Of a stretch of DNA of 64,000 nt, positions 33,104 to 41,078 are shown one piece after another (position 1 is the stretch's first letter; each line of letters begins with the position of its first letter). Under the pieces are notes generated by a model that ran no database searches, was not told where the DNA came from, and worked only from the letters and a program-made list of their open reading frames with translations. The position numbers were made by a program, and so were the translations under genes. The stretch is taken from assembly GCF_000955975.1 (NCBI RefSeq), contig NZ_JYJF01000009.1, positions 1 through 64,000 of the forward strand, written 5' to 3'. The DNA comes from Saccharothrix sp. ST-888. Lineage in GTDB: Bacteria > Actinomycetota > Actinomycetes > Streptomycetales > Streptomycetaceae.

Positions 33104-33766
33104 TCAGCCGGCGGCGTGCGGGTCGATCATCGACTGGGCGTAGACGATGCCCATGCCGTAGGCGCCGGCGTGCTCCTTGACCAGGTCCGTGACGGCCACG
33201 TAGGTCTCGGTCCGGGCCCAGTCGCGCTGCAGCTCAAGGAGCACCTGCACCCAGGTGACCGGCACGGCACCGGCCGCGGTCATCCGCTGCAGGGCGTGCT
33301 CGTGCGCCTGCGGGCTGACGCCCCCGGAGGCGTCCGCGACCACGTACACCTCGTAGCCCTGCTCCAGCGCCGACAGGGCGGGCAGGACCAGGCAGACCTC
33401 GGTCCACAGGCCGGAGAGGATGATCTTGCTGCGGCCGGTGGCCTTGACCGCCTCGACCAGGGCCTCGTCCTCCCAGGCGTTCATGCTGGTGCGGTCGACG
33501 ACCTCCTGCTTGGGGAACACCGCCTGCAGCTGCGGGAGGATCGGACCGGAGAAGGACTCCGCCGCCACGGTGGAGAGCACCACCGGCACGTCGAAGATCT
33601 TCGCGGCCTTCGCCAGACCGACGGTCGCGTTGATGATGGCGGTGCGGTCGCCGCTGCCGGTGCCGAAGAACATCTGCGGCTGGTGGTCGACGAACAGCAT
33701 CATCGCGTTGTCCGGGGTGAGCAGGTCAGGGCTCGGGGCGGCGTGGACGGCTGCGAGGTCAACCAT
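33104..33766 (-). CDS. Isochorismatase-family cysteine hydrolase (YcaC-like)
   Basis: A 220-residue hydrolase of the isochorismatase superfamily. Catalytic positions: Asp27 in MLFVDHQPQMF and Cys125 in LWTEVCLVLPAL; the Lys usually found between them is not obvious. A cis-peptide-like loop GLWTEV precedes the Cys, and DASGGVSPQAHEHAL follows. YcaC-like members have uncertain substrates. The ATG at 33764-33766 follows AAGGAG; the open frame continues upstream to 33904 without homology. A TAACGT -10 and a TGTTCCG lie upstream. It is divergent from the LLM gene and probably co-transcribed with DoxX. Confidence 0.88.
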   Translation of the reverse strand: MVDLAAVHAAPSPDLLTPDNAMMLFVDHQPQMFFGTGSGDRTAIINATVGLAKAAKIFDVPVVLSTVAAESFSGPILPQLQAVFPKQEVVDRTSMNAWEDEALVEAVKATGRSKIILSGLWTEVCLVLPALSALEQGYEVYVVADASGGVSPQAHEHALQRMTAAGAVPVTWVQVLLELQRDWARTETYVAVTDLVKEHAGAYGMGIVYAQSMIDPHAAG

Positions 33767-33893
33767 GGTTCTTCTCCTTTGTGCATACGGAAGTTGACGG
33801 AACATCAGCGCACCCGGCCGGATCGGCGGGGCGCCACGTCCGGTGACGTTAGTGCGGGTTCTCCGCTCCGGCTGCTCGCTCCGTGCCCGACCC

Positions 33894-33900
33894 TGTTCCG
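33894..33900. promoter_or_regulatory. TGTTCCG element in the isochorismatase/LLM divergent region
   Basis: The 280-base divergent region holds TGTTCCG at 33894-33900, like those at 28823 and 30334. It also holds TAACGT-type (minus strand, near 33848) and TAGCTT (plus, 33991-33996) -10 candidates. No clean 21-bp partner is visible here. Confidence 0.3.
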
Positions 33901-34046
33901 ACACTGCACCGTGCTCGGGTGCCGGGCGGGCTGTGCACTGCGGGGCAACCGGCGGTGCGCTGCGGAGGCACTCCGGGAGCGGTCGGCGGCCTAGCTTCGC
34001 CGGGTGGCCCCATCGGGCCCGTTGTCAGTGGAAAGGCGGAACTCCC

Positions 34047-35129
34047 GTGCAGTTCGGGATCTTCAGCGTCGGCGATGTGACCGTCGACCCCACCACCGGA
34101 CGCGCGCCGTCCGAGCAGGAGCGGATCAAGGCGATCCTGGCCATCGCGCTCAAGGCGGAGGAGGTCGGACTCGACGTCTTCGCGACGGGTGAGCACCACA
34201 ACCCGCCGTTCGTGCCGTCCTCGCCCACCACCATGCTCGGCTGGATCGCCGCGCGCACCGAGCGGATCGTGCTGTCCACCGCGACCACGCTGATCACCAC
34301 CAACGACCCGGTGAAGATCGCCGAGGACTACGCGATGCTGCAGCATGTCGCGGACGGCCGGGTGGACCTGATGCTCGGCCGCGGCAACACCGGCCCGGTG
34401 TACCCGTGGTTCGGCCAGGACATCCGCCAGGGCATCCCGCTCGCGCTGGAGAACTACGCGCTGCTGCGCCGGCTGTGGCGGGAGGAGGTGGTGGACTGGG
34501 AGGGCCGCTTCCGTACCCCGCTGCAGTCCTTCACCGCCACCCCGCGCCCGCTGGACGGGGTACCCCCGTTCGTCTGGCACGGCTCGATCCGCAGTCCCGA
34601 GATCGCCGAGCAGGCCGCGTACTACGGCGACGGCTTCTTCCACAACAACATCTTCTGGCCGCAGGAGCACACCCGGCAGATGGTCGCGCTGTACCGCGAC
34701 CGCTTCGCGCACCATGGCCACGGCACGCCCGAGGAGGCGATCGTCGGGCTCGGCGGGCAGGTCTTCATGCGCCCCAACTCCCAGGACGCGGTACGCGAGT
34801 TCCGTCCGTACTTCGACAACGCGCCGGTCTACGGCCACGGCCCCTCGCTGGAGGAGTTCACCGAGCAGACGCCGCTGACCGTGGGCAGCCCCCAGCAGGT
34901 CATCGAGCGCACCCTGGCCTTCCGGGAGGTGGTCGGGGACTACCAGCGCCAGCTGTTCCTGATGGACCACGCCGGGCTGCCGCTGAAGACGGTGCTGGAG
35001 CAGCTGGACATCCTCGGCGAAGAAGTGGTGCCCGTGCTCCGCAAGGAGTTCGCCGTCGGACGGCCGGTGACCGTGCCCGACGCCCCCACCCACGCCGCGC
35101 TGCGGGACCGCACCCCCGACGCCTCCTGA
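34047..35129 (+). CDS. LLM-class flavin-dependent oxidoreductase (luciferase-like monooxygenase)
   Basis: A 360-residue bacterial-luciferase-like monooxygenase. Seen: QFGIFSVGDVTVDPTTG, AEEVGLDVFATGEHH with the conserved GEHH, LGWIAARTERIVLSTATTL, the flavin-contact DGRVDLMLGRGNTGPVYPWF and a late RSPEIAEQAAYYGDGFFHNN. It uses reduced FMN and oxygen to oxidise an unknown substrate. The FMN reductase that would supply FMNH2 starts 18 bases downstream. GTG 34047 follows GGAAAGGCGGA; the frame is open back to 33843 but without homology. The amidohydrolase and YoaK genes follow on the same strand. Confidence 0.92.
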   Translation: MQFGIFSVGDVTVDPTTGRAPSEQERIKAILAIALKAEEVGLDVFATGEHHNPPFVPSSPTTMLGWIAARTERIVLSTATTLITTNDPVKIAEDYAMLQHVADGRVDLMLGRGNTGPVYPWFGQDIRQGIPLALENYALLRRLWREEVVDWEGRFRTPLQSFTATPRPLDGVPPFVWHGSIRSPEIAEQAAYYGDGFFHNNIFWPQEHTRQMVALYRDRFAHHGHGTPEEAIVGLGGQVFMRPNSQDAVREFRPYFDNAPVYGHGPSLEEFTEQTPLTVGSPQQVIERTLAFREVVGDYQRQLFLMDHAGLPLKTVLEQLDILGEEVVPVLRKEFAVGRPVTVPDAPTHAALRDRTPDAS

Positions 35130-35147
35130 CCCCGACGGAGCCCCACG

Positions 35148-35780
35148 ATGGCAACCACCTCGCCGCTCACCCTGGCCGTGGTCTCGGCCGGGCTGAGCCA
35201 GCCCTCCTCCACCCGCCTGCTCGCCGACCGGCTCGCCGCCGCCACCTCCGCGCACCTCGCCGAGGCAGGCCGTGAAGTACAGGTACAGCGCCACGAGTTG
35301 CGGCCGTTGGCCACCCTGATCTCGCACCACCTGCTGTCCGGCTTCCCCGCGCCCGCGCTGGCCCAGGCACTGGAGCAGGTGAGCGGGGCGGACGCGCTCA
35401 TCGCCGTGTCACCGGTCTTCTCGGCCTCCTACAGCGGTCTGTTCAAGTCCTTCTTCGACCTGTTCGAGCCGGGCGCGCTGGCCGGCAAGCCGGTGCTGAT
35501 CGCCGCCACGGGCGGAACGGCCCGCCACTCCCTGGCACTTGAGCACGCACTGCGTCCGCTCTTCGCCTACCAGCGCGCACTGCTCGCCCCGACCGCCGTC
35601 TTCGCCGCCTCCGAGGACTGGGGCGGGACGGGCGACGCGCTCACCGACACCCTGCCGGTACGGATCGAGCGGGCCGGGGCCGAGCTCGCGGCCCTGGCCG
35701 TCGCCGCCGCGTCGGCCCCGCTATCCGCCGCCCCGGCGCTGCCGTTCGCCCCGCCGCCGGCCGCGCTCAGCCCGCACTGA
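35148..35780 (+). CDS. NAD(P)H-dependent FMN reductase
   Basis: A 210-residue flavodoxin-fold reductase. Seen: LTLAVVSAGLSQPSSTRLLA (phosphate-binding loop), DALIAVSPVFSASYSGLFKS, FFDLFEPGALAGKPVLIAAT and a GGTARHSLALEHALRPLFAY segment, as in FMN reductases paired with LLM monooxygenases. It would reduce FMN for the upstream oxygenase. The ATG at 35148 is 18 bases after the LLM stop with a GGAG site. The last ~20 residues are Ala/Pro-rich and probably disordered. Confidence 0.9.
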   Translation: MATTSPLTLAVVSAGLSQPSSTRLLADRLAAATSAHLAEAGREVQVQRHELRPLATLISHHLLSGFPAPALAQALEQVSGADALIAVSPVFSASYSGLFKSFFDLFEPGALAGKPVLIAATGGTARHSLALEHALRPLFAYQRALLAPTAVFAASEDWGGTGDALTDTLPVRIERAGAELAALAVAAASAPLSAAPALPFAPPPAALSPH

Positions 35781-35827
35781 GCGCCCGCACCGACCCGTCC
35801 GCCGTCCTCGATCGAAGGAGAACTCCG

Positions 35828-37714
35828 TTGTCCAGCACGCCCGTTGCCGGAATCCGCCCCGGCAGCCCGGACCAGCCCGCCGACCTGGTCCTGCGCAACG
35901 CCAAGGTGTACACAGGCGACCCCCGGCGCCCGCAGGCGAGCGCTCTGGCCGTCCTGGACGGGCTGATCAGCGCCGTCGGTGACGACGCGGACGTCGCCGC
36001 GCTGGTCGGCCCGGACACCCGGGTGGTCGATGCGTTCGGCCGCCGGGCCGTGCCCGGGCTCAACGACGCGCACCTGCACGTGATCCGGGGCGGCCTCAAC
36101 TACGTGCTGGAGCTGCGCTGGGACGGCGTACCGACGCTGCGCCAGGCGCTGGCCATGCTGCGGGAGCAGGCGGAGCGCACCCCGCCGGGCCAGTGGGTGC
36201 GGGTGGTCGGCGGCTGGTCGGCCGACCAGTTCGCCGAGCGGCGGCTGCCCACCCTGGCGGAGCTCAACGCGGCGGCGCCCGACACCCCCGTCTTCGTGCT
36301 GCACCTCTACCAGTCGGCACTGCTCAACCGGGCCGCGCTGCGCGCCGCAGGGTTCACCCGGGACACCCTGGACCCGGCCGGCGGCCAGATCGTGCGCGGC
36401 CACGACGGTGAGCCGACCGGCATGCTGATCGCCGCGCCCGGCGCACTGCTGCTCTACTCCACCCTGGCCAAGGCGCCGATCCTGGACGAGGCCGACCGGG
36501 CCGGCTCCACCCGGCACTTCCTGCGCGAGCTGAACCGCTTCGGCCTCACCTCCGCGATCGACGCCGCCGGCGGCTTCCAGAGCTTCCCGGAGAACTACGG
36601 CACCGTCATGGCGCTGGCCGAGCGCGGCGAGCTGACGCTCCGGATCGCCTACCACCTCTTCCCGCAGACCGCGGGGCAGGAGCTGGACGACCTCAACCGC
36701 TGGGTCTCCACGGTGCGCCCCGGCGGGGGAGACGCCTGGCTGCGGCTGAACGGCGCCGGGGAGAACCTCACCTGGGCGGCGGCCGACTTCGAGAACTTCA
36801 CCGAGCCAAGGCCGCAACTCGGCGCGTACGAGAGCGAGTTCGAGAAGGCCGTCCGGCTGCTGACCGAGCACGGCTGGGGCTTCCGGCTGCACGCCACCTA
36901 CGACGAGACCATCCGCCGCGACCTCGCGGTGTTCGAGAAGCTCGCCGCCGAGGGCCTCTTCCCGCAGGGCAGCCGCTGGCTCTTCGACCACGCGGAGACG
37001 GTGAGCCCGGAGAGCCTGGACCGGATCGCGGCGCTGGGCGGCGCCGTCTCGGTGCAGAACCGGATGTCCTTCCAGGGCGAGGCGTTCGTCAACCGCTACG
37101 GGGCGGCCGCCGCCGCCGAGGCCCCGCCGCTGCGCGCCATGCTGGACCGCGGCCTGACCGTCGCGGGCGGCACCGATGCCACCCGGGTCTCCTCCTACAA
37201 CCCGTGGGTCGCCCTGCACTGGCTGGTCTCCGGCCGCGCCGTCAGCGGGCGGCGCCTCGCCGCCGAGCGCAACCGGCTCAGCCGCGAACAGGCCCTGGAG
37301 CTCTACACCCTGGGCGGCGCCCGCCTGACCGGCGAGGAGGAGGTCAAGGGCCGCCTGAAGGTGGGTAGTTACGCCGACTTCGCGGTGCTGAGCGCCGACT
37401 ACTTCAGTGTGCCGGAGCCGGACATCGCGCACATCGAGGCCGTCCTCACCGTGGTCGGCGGCCGGATCGTGCACGGCTCCCAGGAGCACGAGGGGCTGGC
37501 CCCCGAGCTGCCCGCGATCGCGCCCGCCTGGAGTCCGGTCACCCGCTTCGGCGGTTACCACGCCACCCCCGCCCCGAGTCTGGCCGGCTTCCGGCAGGCC
37601 GAGCGGGTGGTGGAGGCCGCGGCGGCCTCCGAGGAGCAGCGCGCCTGGCGCGAGGCGCGCGGTCTCGTTCGGCCCGGCCAGGGCGAGGAGCCGCTGGACC
37701 CATGCTTCGCCTGA
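35828..37714 (+). CDS. Amidohydrolase-family protein (YtcJ-like)
   Basis: A 628-residue metal-dependent amidohydrolase. The TTG at 35828 is supported by AAGGAG at 35814-35819. Motifs: LVLRNAKVYTGDPRRPQASA (composite domain), metal-binding GLNDAHLHVIRGG, RLHATYDETIRRDL, LFDHAETVSPESLDRIAALG and the catalytic-region GGTDATRVSSYNP. The end region (KGRLKVGSYADFAVLSADYF) is typical of the family. Relatives hydrolyse amides or N-acyl groups; the substrate is unknown. It lies 47 bases after the FMN reductase gene and 29 before YoaK, so a four-gene LLM-reductase-amidohydrolase-YoaK operon is likely. Confidence 0.9.
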   Translation: MSSTPVAGIRPGSPDQPADLVLRNAKVYTGDPRRPQASALAVLDGLISAVGDDADVAALVGPDTRVVDAFGRRAVPGLNDAHLHVIRGGLNYVLELRWDGVPTLRQALAMLREQAERTPPGQWVRVVGGWSADQFAERRLPTLAELNAAAPDTPVFVLHLYQSALLNRAALRAAGFTRDTLDPAGGQIVRGHDGEPTGMLIAAPGALLLYSTLAKAPILDEADRAGSTRHFLRELNRFGLTSAIDAAGGFQSFPENYGTVMALAERGELTLRIAYHLFPQTAGQELDDLNRWVSTVRPGGGDAWLRLNGAGENLTWAAADFENFTEPRPQLGAYESEFEKAVRLLTEHGWGFRLHATYDETIRRDLAVFEKLAAEGLFPQGSRWLFDHAETVSPESLDRIAALGGAVSVQNRMSFQGEAFVNRYGAAAAAEAPPLRAMLDRGLTVAGGTDATRVSSYNPWVALHWLVSGRAVSGRRLAAERNRLSREQALELYTLGGARLTGEEEVKGRLKVGSYADFAVLSADYFSVPEPDIAHIEAVLTVVGGRIVHGSQEHEGLAPELPAIAPAWSPVTRFGGYHATPAPSLAGFRQAERVVEAAAASEEQRAWREARGLVRPGQGEEPLDPCFA

Positions 37715-37743
37715 CCTCCCGTCACCCCTGAGAGGACCCCACC

Positions 37744-38439
37744 GTGACCACGCCCGCAGCCGACCGGCCGAAGCCGATTCCCGGCCCGCAGGTCCGCGAC
37801 CGCCATCCGCTGGCCCTGGCCCTGTTCACCCTCACCGTCGTCAGCGGGCTGATCGACGCCGTGAGTTACCTCGGCCTCGGCCACGTATTCACGGCGAACA
37901 TGACCGGCAACGTCGTCGTCATCGGCTTCGCCCTGGCCGGGGCACCCGGGTTCTCCGTCCTCGGCTCGGTGACCTCGCTGGCTGCCTTCCTGCTCGGCGC
38001 GGGGGTGGCGGGGCGGCTGGCCAGCCCGCAGCCCGACTCCGGCCGCGGGCGGCGGCTGCGCTCCGCACTGGTGCTCGAGGTGGTGCTGCACGGTGCGGCC
38101 GCCGCGGTCGTCCTCGCCTGGGGCACGGCCGGGGCGGTGCAGTACGCCGTCATCGCGGTGCTCGCGCTCGCGATGGGCATCCGCAACGGCACCGTGCGCG
38201 GCCTCGGCGTGCCGGACCTGACCACCACCGTGCTCACCCTCACGCTGGCCGGCCTGGCGGCCGACTCCCGCCCGGCCGGCGGCGCGGCGCCGCGCCAGCG
38301 CCGCCGGCTGCTCGCGGTCGCCACCATGCTGGCCGGCGCCGCGCCGGGCGCCGTCCTGGTACTGCACGGGCAGATCGCCTGGGCGCTGGTGGCCAGCGCC
38401 GTGCTGGCCGGCGCCACCGTCCTGCTCTACCGGGAGTAG
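37744..38439 (+). CDS. YoaK (DUF1275) family membrane protein
   Basis: A 231-residue membrane protein of the DUF1275/YoaK family, with about six hydrophobic helices. The family signature is clear: ALFTLTVVSGLIDAVSYLGL, GHVFTANMTGNVVVIGFAL, then AMGIRNGTVRGLGVPDLTTT and VLTLTLAGLAADS. The function is unknown; transport has been suggested. GTG 37744 follows GAGAGG. It is the last gene of the LLM operon, 43 bases before cydA. Confidence 0.9.
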   Translation: MTTPAADRPKPIPGPQVRDRHPLALALFTLTVVSGLIDAVSYLGLGHVFTANMTGNVVVIGFALAGAPGFSVLGSVTSLAAFLLGAGVAGRLASPQPDSGRGRRLRSALVLEVVLHGAAAAVVLAWGTAGAVQYAVIAVLALAMGIRNGTVRGLGVPDLTTTVLTLTLAGLAADSRPAGGAAPRQRRRLLAVATMLAGAAPGAVLVLHGQIAWALVASAVLAGATVLLYRE

Positions 38440-38482
38440 CCCTCACCCGCCCCCCGTTTCACACCTTTCCACCGGAGACCTC

Positions 38483-39826
38483 ATGGCCTCACCGGCTGCC
38501 ATAGAACTGTCGAGATGGCAGTTCGCCATCACGGCGATCTTCCACATGTCCTTCCCGGCCCTCACGGTCGGCCTCTCCGTGCTGCTCGCCGTCGTCCAGA
38601 CCGCGTACGTACGCACGGGCAACCCGCTCTACCAGCAGATCTTCCGGTTCTGGAAGAAGATCTTCGCGGTCGGCTTCGGTCTCGGCGTCGTCGCGGGCAC
38701 CGTGATGACCTTCGAGTTCGGCCTCAACTGGGGTGTCTTCGCCCACGCCGTCGGACCCGTCATCGGGGTCACCATCGGGATGGAGGTCATCACGGCCTTC
38801 TTCCTGGAGGCCGGCTTCATCGGCGTCATGCTCTACGGCGAGGGCCGGGTCAAGCCCCGGACCATGGCGCTGGCCGCCTGGATGGTGGCGCTGGGCACGC
38901 TGCTGTCCACCACCTGGATCCTGTCCGCCAACAGCTGGATGCAGGACCCGGTCGGCTACACCGAGACGGCCGGCCAGTTCCACCCGAGCGACTGGACCAA
39001 GGTCCTGCTCAACCCGGCCTTCACCTACCGGTTCCCGCACATGCTGCTGGCCGTGCTGATCAGCGCGAGCTGGTTCGTCGGCGGCATCTCCGCCTGGTAC
39101 CTGGTCAAGCGCCGCCGGGCCGCCCTGCCGCTGGCCCGGCGCTGCCTGTCCATCGCGCTCGGCGTGCTCGCCGTGCTGATGCCGGTCCAGTTGTACCTCG
39201 GTGACGCCACGGCCATCTTCATGGCCCAGCACCAGCCCGCGAAGCTGCAGGCCTTCGAGGGCAACTGGCGTACCGACAACAACGGGTACAACCTGGTCGT
39301 CGTCCCCGACACCGACCGGGGTGAGAACTCCTTGCGCATCACGGTGCCGCACCTGGGCGCGGTGATCGGCCACGACCTGTCCGGCCGGGCCGAGGTGCCC
39401 GGCCTGTTGCAGACCCCGCCCGATGAGCGGCCGAACATGTGGAGTGCCTTCTACGGCTTCCGCGCCATGTACTTCACCGCGCTGGCCATGTTCGCCACCG
39501 CCCTCGCCGGGCTGGTGCTGCGCCTGCGCAGACGGCTGTTCGACTCACCGCGCTTCCTGCGCTGGCTGGTCTGGATGACCCCGGCCGGTGTCATCGCCAT
39601 CACCGGCGGCTGGATCACCGCCGAGACCGGGCGCCAGCCCTGGGTGGTCTACGGCAAGCTGCGCACCGCCGACGCCCTCTCGCACCTGACCACCGCCGAG
39701 GCCGCCACCTCGCTGGCCGCCTTCGTGCTGCTCTACTCGGCCCTGCTGGTCATCTGGGTCCGCTACATCGTCCGCACCGTCAAGGCCGGCCCCGAGGTGC
39801 CGGAGCCGGGGGTCTCCGTTGCTTGA
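38483..39826 (+). CDS. cydA: Cytochrome bd ubiquinol/menaquinol oxidase subunit I
   Basis: A 447-residue membrane subunit carrying hemes b558, b595 and d. It oxidises quinol and reduces oxygen at high affinity. Seen: SRWQFAITAIFHMSFPALTV with heme-ligand His, GVTIGMEVITAFFLEAGFIG, the quinol-binding Q-loop start MAQHQPAKLQAFEGNW, and the conserved GRQPWVVYGKLRTADA. The short Q-loop fits the actinobacterial type. The ATG at 38483 follows CGGAG. A TTTCACA upstream is at most half a Rex site. cydB starts within the cydA stop region, so the two are translationally coupled. Confidence 0.97.
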   Translation: MASPAAIELSRWQFAITAIFHMSFPALTVGLSVLLAVVQTAYVRTGNPLYQQIFRFWKKIFAVGFGLGVVAGTVMTFEFGLNWGVFAHAVGPVIGVTIGMEVITAFFLEAGFIGVMLYGEGRVKPRTMALAAWMVALGTLLSTTWILSANSWMQDPVGYTETAGQFHPSDWTKVLLNPAFTYRFPHMLLAVLISASWFVGGISAWYLVKRRRAALPLARRCLSIALGVLAVLMPVQLYLGDATAIFMAQHQPAKLQAFEGNWRTDNNGYNLVVVPDTDRGENSLRITVPHLGAVIGHDLSGRAEVPGLLQTPPDERPNMWSAFYGFRAMYFTALAMFATALAGLVLRLRRRLFDSPRFLRWLVWMTPAGVIAITGGWITAETGRQPWVVYGKLRTADALSHLTTAEAATSLAAFVLLYSALLVIWVRYIVRTVKAGPEVPEPGVSVA

Positions 39827-41078
39827 GTACGCCACCTACGCGCTCGTCCTGCTCTCGCTCGGCATGTACGTCGTCCTGGACGGCTACGACCTGGGCGTCG
39901 GCATGCTCAGCCTGTTCGCCAAGGGGGAGCGCCGACGCGAGTACAGCGAGCTGATCGCCACCGCCTGGGACGCCAACGAGAGCTGGCTGGTGCTGGCCGG
40001 GGTCGCCCTGTGGGCCGGGCTGCCGGGCGTCTACGCGACGGTGCTGCCGGGGGTCTACCTGCCGCTGATCGGCCTGCTGCTCTCGGTCATCCTGCGCGGC
40101 ATGGGGCTGGAGTTCCAGAGCGCCGCCGAGGGCTACCGACGGGGCTGGGCCCTGCTGTTCGGCGGCTCCTCGGTCGCCGCGACGCTCTGCCAGGGCCTGG
40201 TGCTCGGCGGGGTGCTCTCCGGCCTGCGGCAGCAGGGCGGTTCGTTCACCGGTGGCGCCTTCGACTGGCTCACCCCGTACAGCGTGCTGTGCGCGCTCGG
40301 GGTGACGGTGCTGTACCTGCTGGCCGGTGCCGCCTGGCTGCAGGACAAGACCGAGGGCGAGGCCCGGGAGCGGGCGGGGCTGGCCGGGCGTCCGCTGCTG
40401 GTGGCGACGGCCGTGGCCGCGCTGGTGCTCGGCTTCGGGCTGGAGGTCGCCGACCCGGCGAGGTTCCACTTCGACGAGCCCGTGCGGGCGGCGCTGTACT
40501 GGAGTGCGGTGGCCGGGGCGGTGGCCGCGGGAGCCGTGACCTGGCACGGCTTCGGGCGGCGGCCGGACTGGCGGCCCTTCGCGGGCGTGGTCGCGGCCCA
40601 GGTCTGCGGGCTCCTCGCGCTGGTGGCCGCGACCGCTCCGGTGGTCGTGCCGCCGGGGCTGACCCTCCAGCAGGCCGCCAGCCCGCACGGCTCGCAGACC
40701 TTCCTGGTGGTCGGCGTGGGGCTGTGCATGCCGGTGGTATTCGCCTACAACGCGTACGCCTGGTGGGCGTTCCGGGGCAAGTTCACGCAGCCGCCTCAGG
40801 CTCCGCTCGGCCCGCTGCGGGTCCGGGAGGGGGAGGTGGTCCGGGCCCGGCCCGAGCGGGGTGGCGCGGTGGTGCTCGTGCGGCGGGCGGTGCTCACCGT
40901 GCTGGGCATCGGTCTGGCGGCCGTGTCGCAGGACGTGTTCGGCGGTGTGGCCGACTGGATCGACCCGGTGGGTGTCGCGCTGCTGTCGGCGGCGGCGCTG
41001 GCCGCGTGGATCGCCGGGGACCGGCGCGACCACCGGGACGGGGTCTTCGACCTGGACCCCGCGGGAGGCGAGGGGTGA
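39819..41078 (+). CDS. cydB: Cytochrome bd oxidase subunit II
   Basis: A 419-residue polytopic subunit (about nine helices) that stabilises the bd oxidase. It opens YALVLLSLGMYVVLDGYDLG, then MLSLFAKGERRREYSELIAT and AWDANESWLVLAGVALWAGL. Mid-region YLPLIGLLLSVILRGMGLEF and late GVGLCMPVVFAYNAYAWWAF follow. The TTG at 39819 overlaps the cydA stop by eight bases. Its own stop overlaps the cydD GTG. The C-terminal ~60 residues, with an extra helix, are longer than in short family members. Confidence 0.95.
   Translation: MLEYATYALVLLSLGMYVVLDGYDLGVGMLSLFAKGERRREYSELIATAWDANESWLVLAGVALWAGLPGVYATVLPGVYLPLIGLLLSVILRGMGLEFQSAAEGYRRGWALLFGGSSVAATLCQGLVLGGVLSGLRQQGGSFTGGAFDWLTPYSVLCALGVTVLYLLAGAAWLQDKTEGEARERAGLAGRPLLVATAVAALVLGFGLEVADPARFHFDEPVRAALYWSAVAGAVAAGAVTWHGFGRRPDWRPFAGVVAAQVCGLLALVAATAPVVVPPGLTLQQAASPHGSQTFLVVGVGLCMPVVFAYNAYAWWAFRGKFTQPPQAPLGPLRVREGEVVRARPERGGAVVLVRRAVLTVLGIGLAAVSQDVFGGVADWIDPVGVALLSAAALAAWIAGDRRDHRDGVFDLDPAGGEG

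Noticed and set aside
38440..38482. A Rex (redox repressor) operator upstream of cydA
   Set aside because: Only TTTCACA, one half-site, is present; the palindromic partner TGTGAA is missing.
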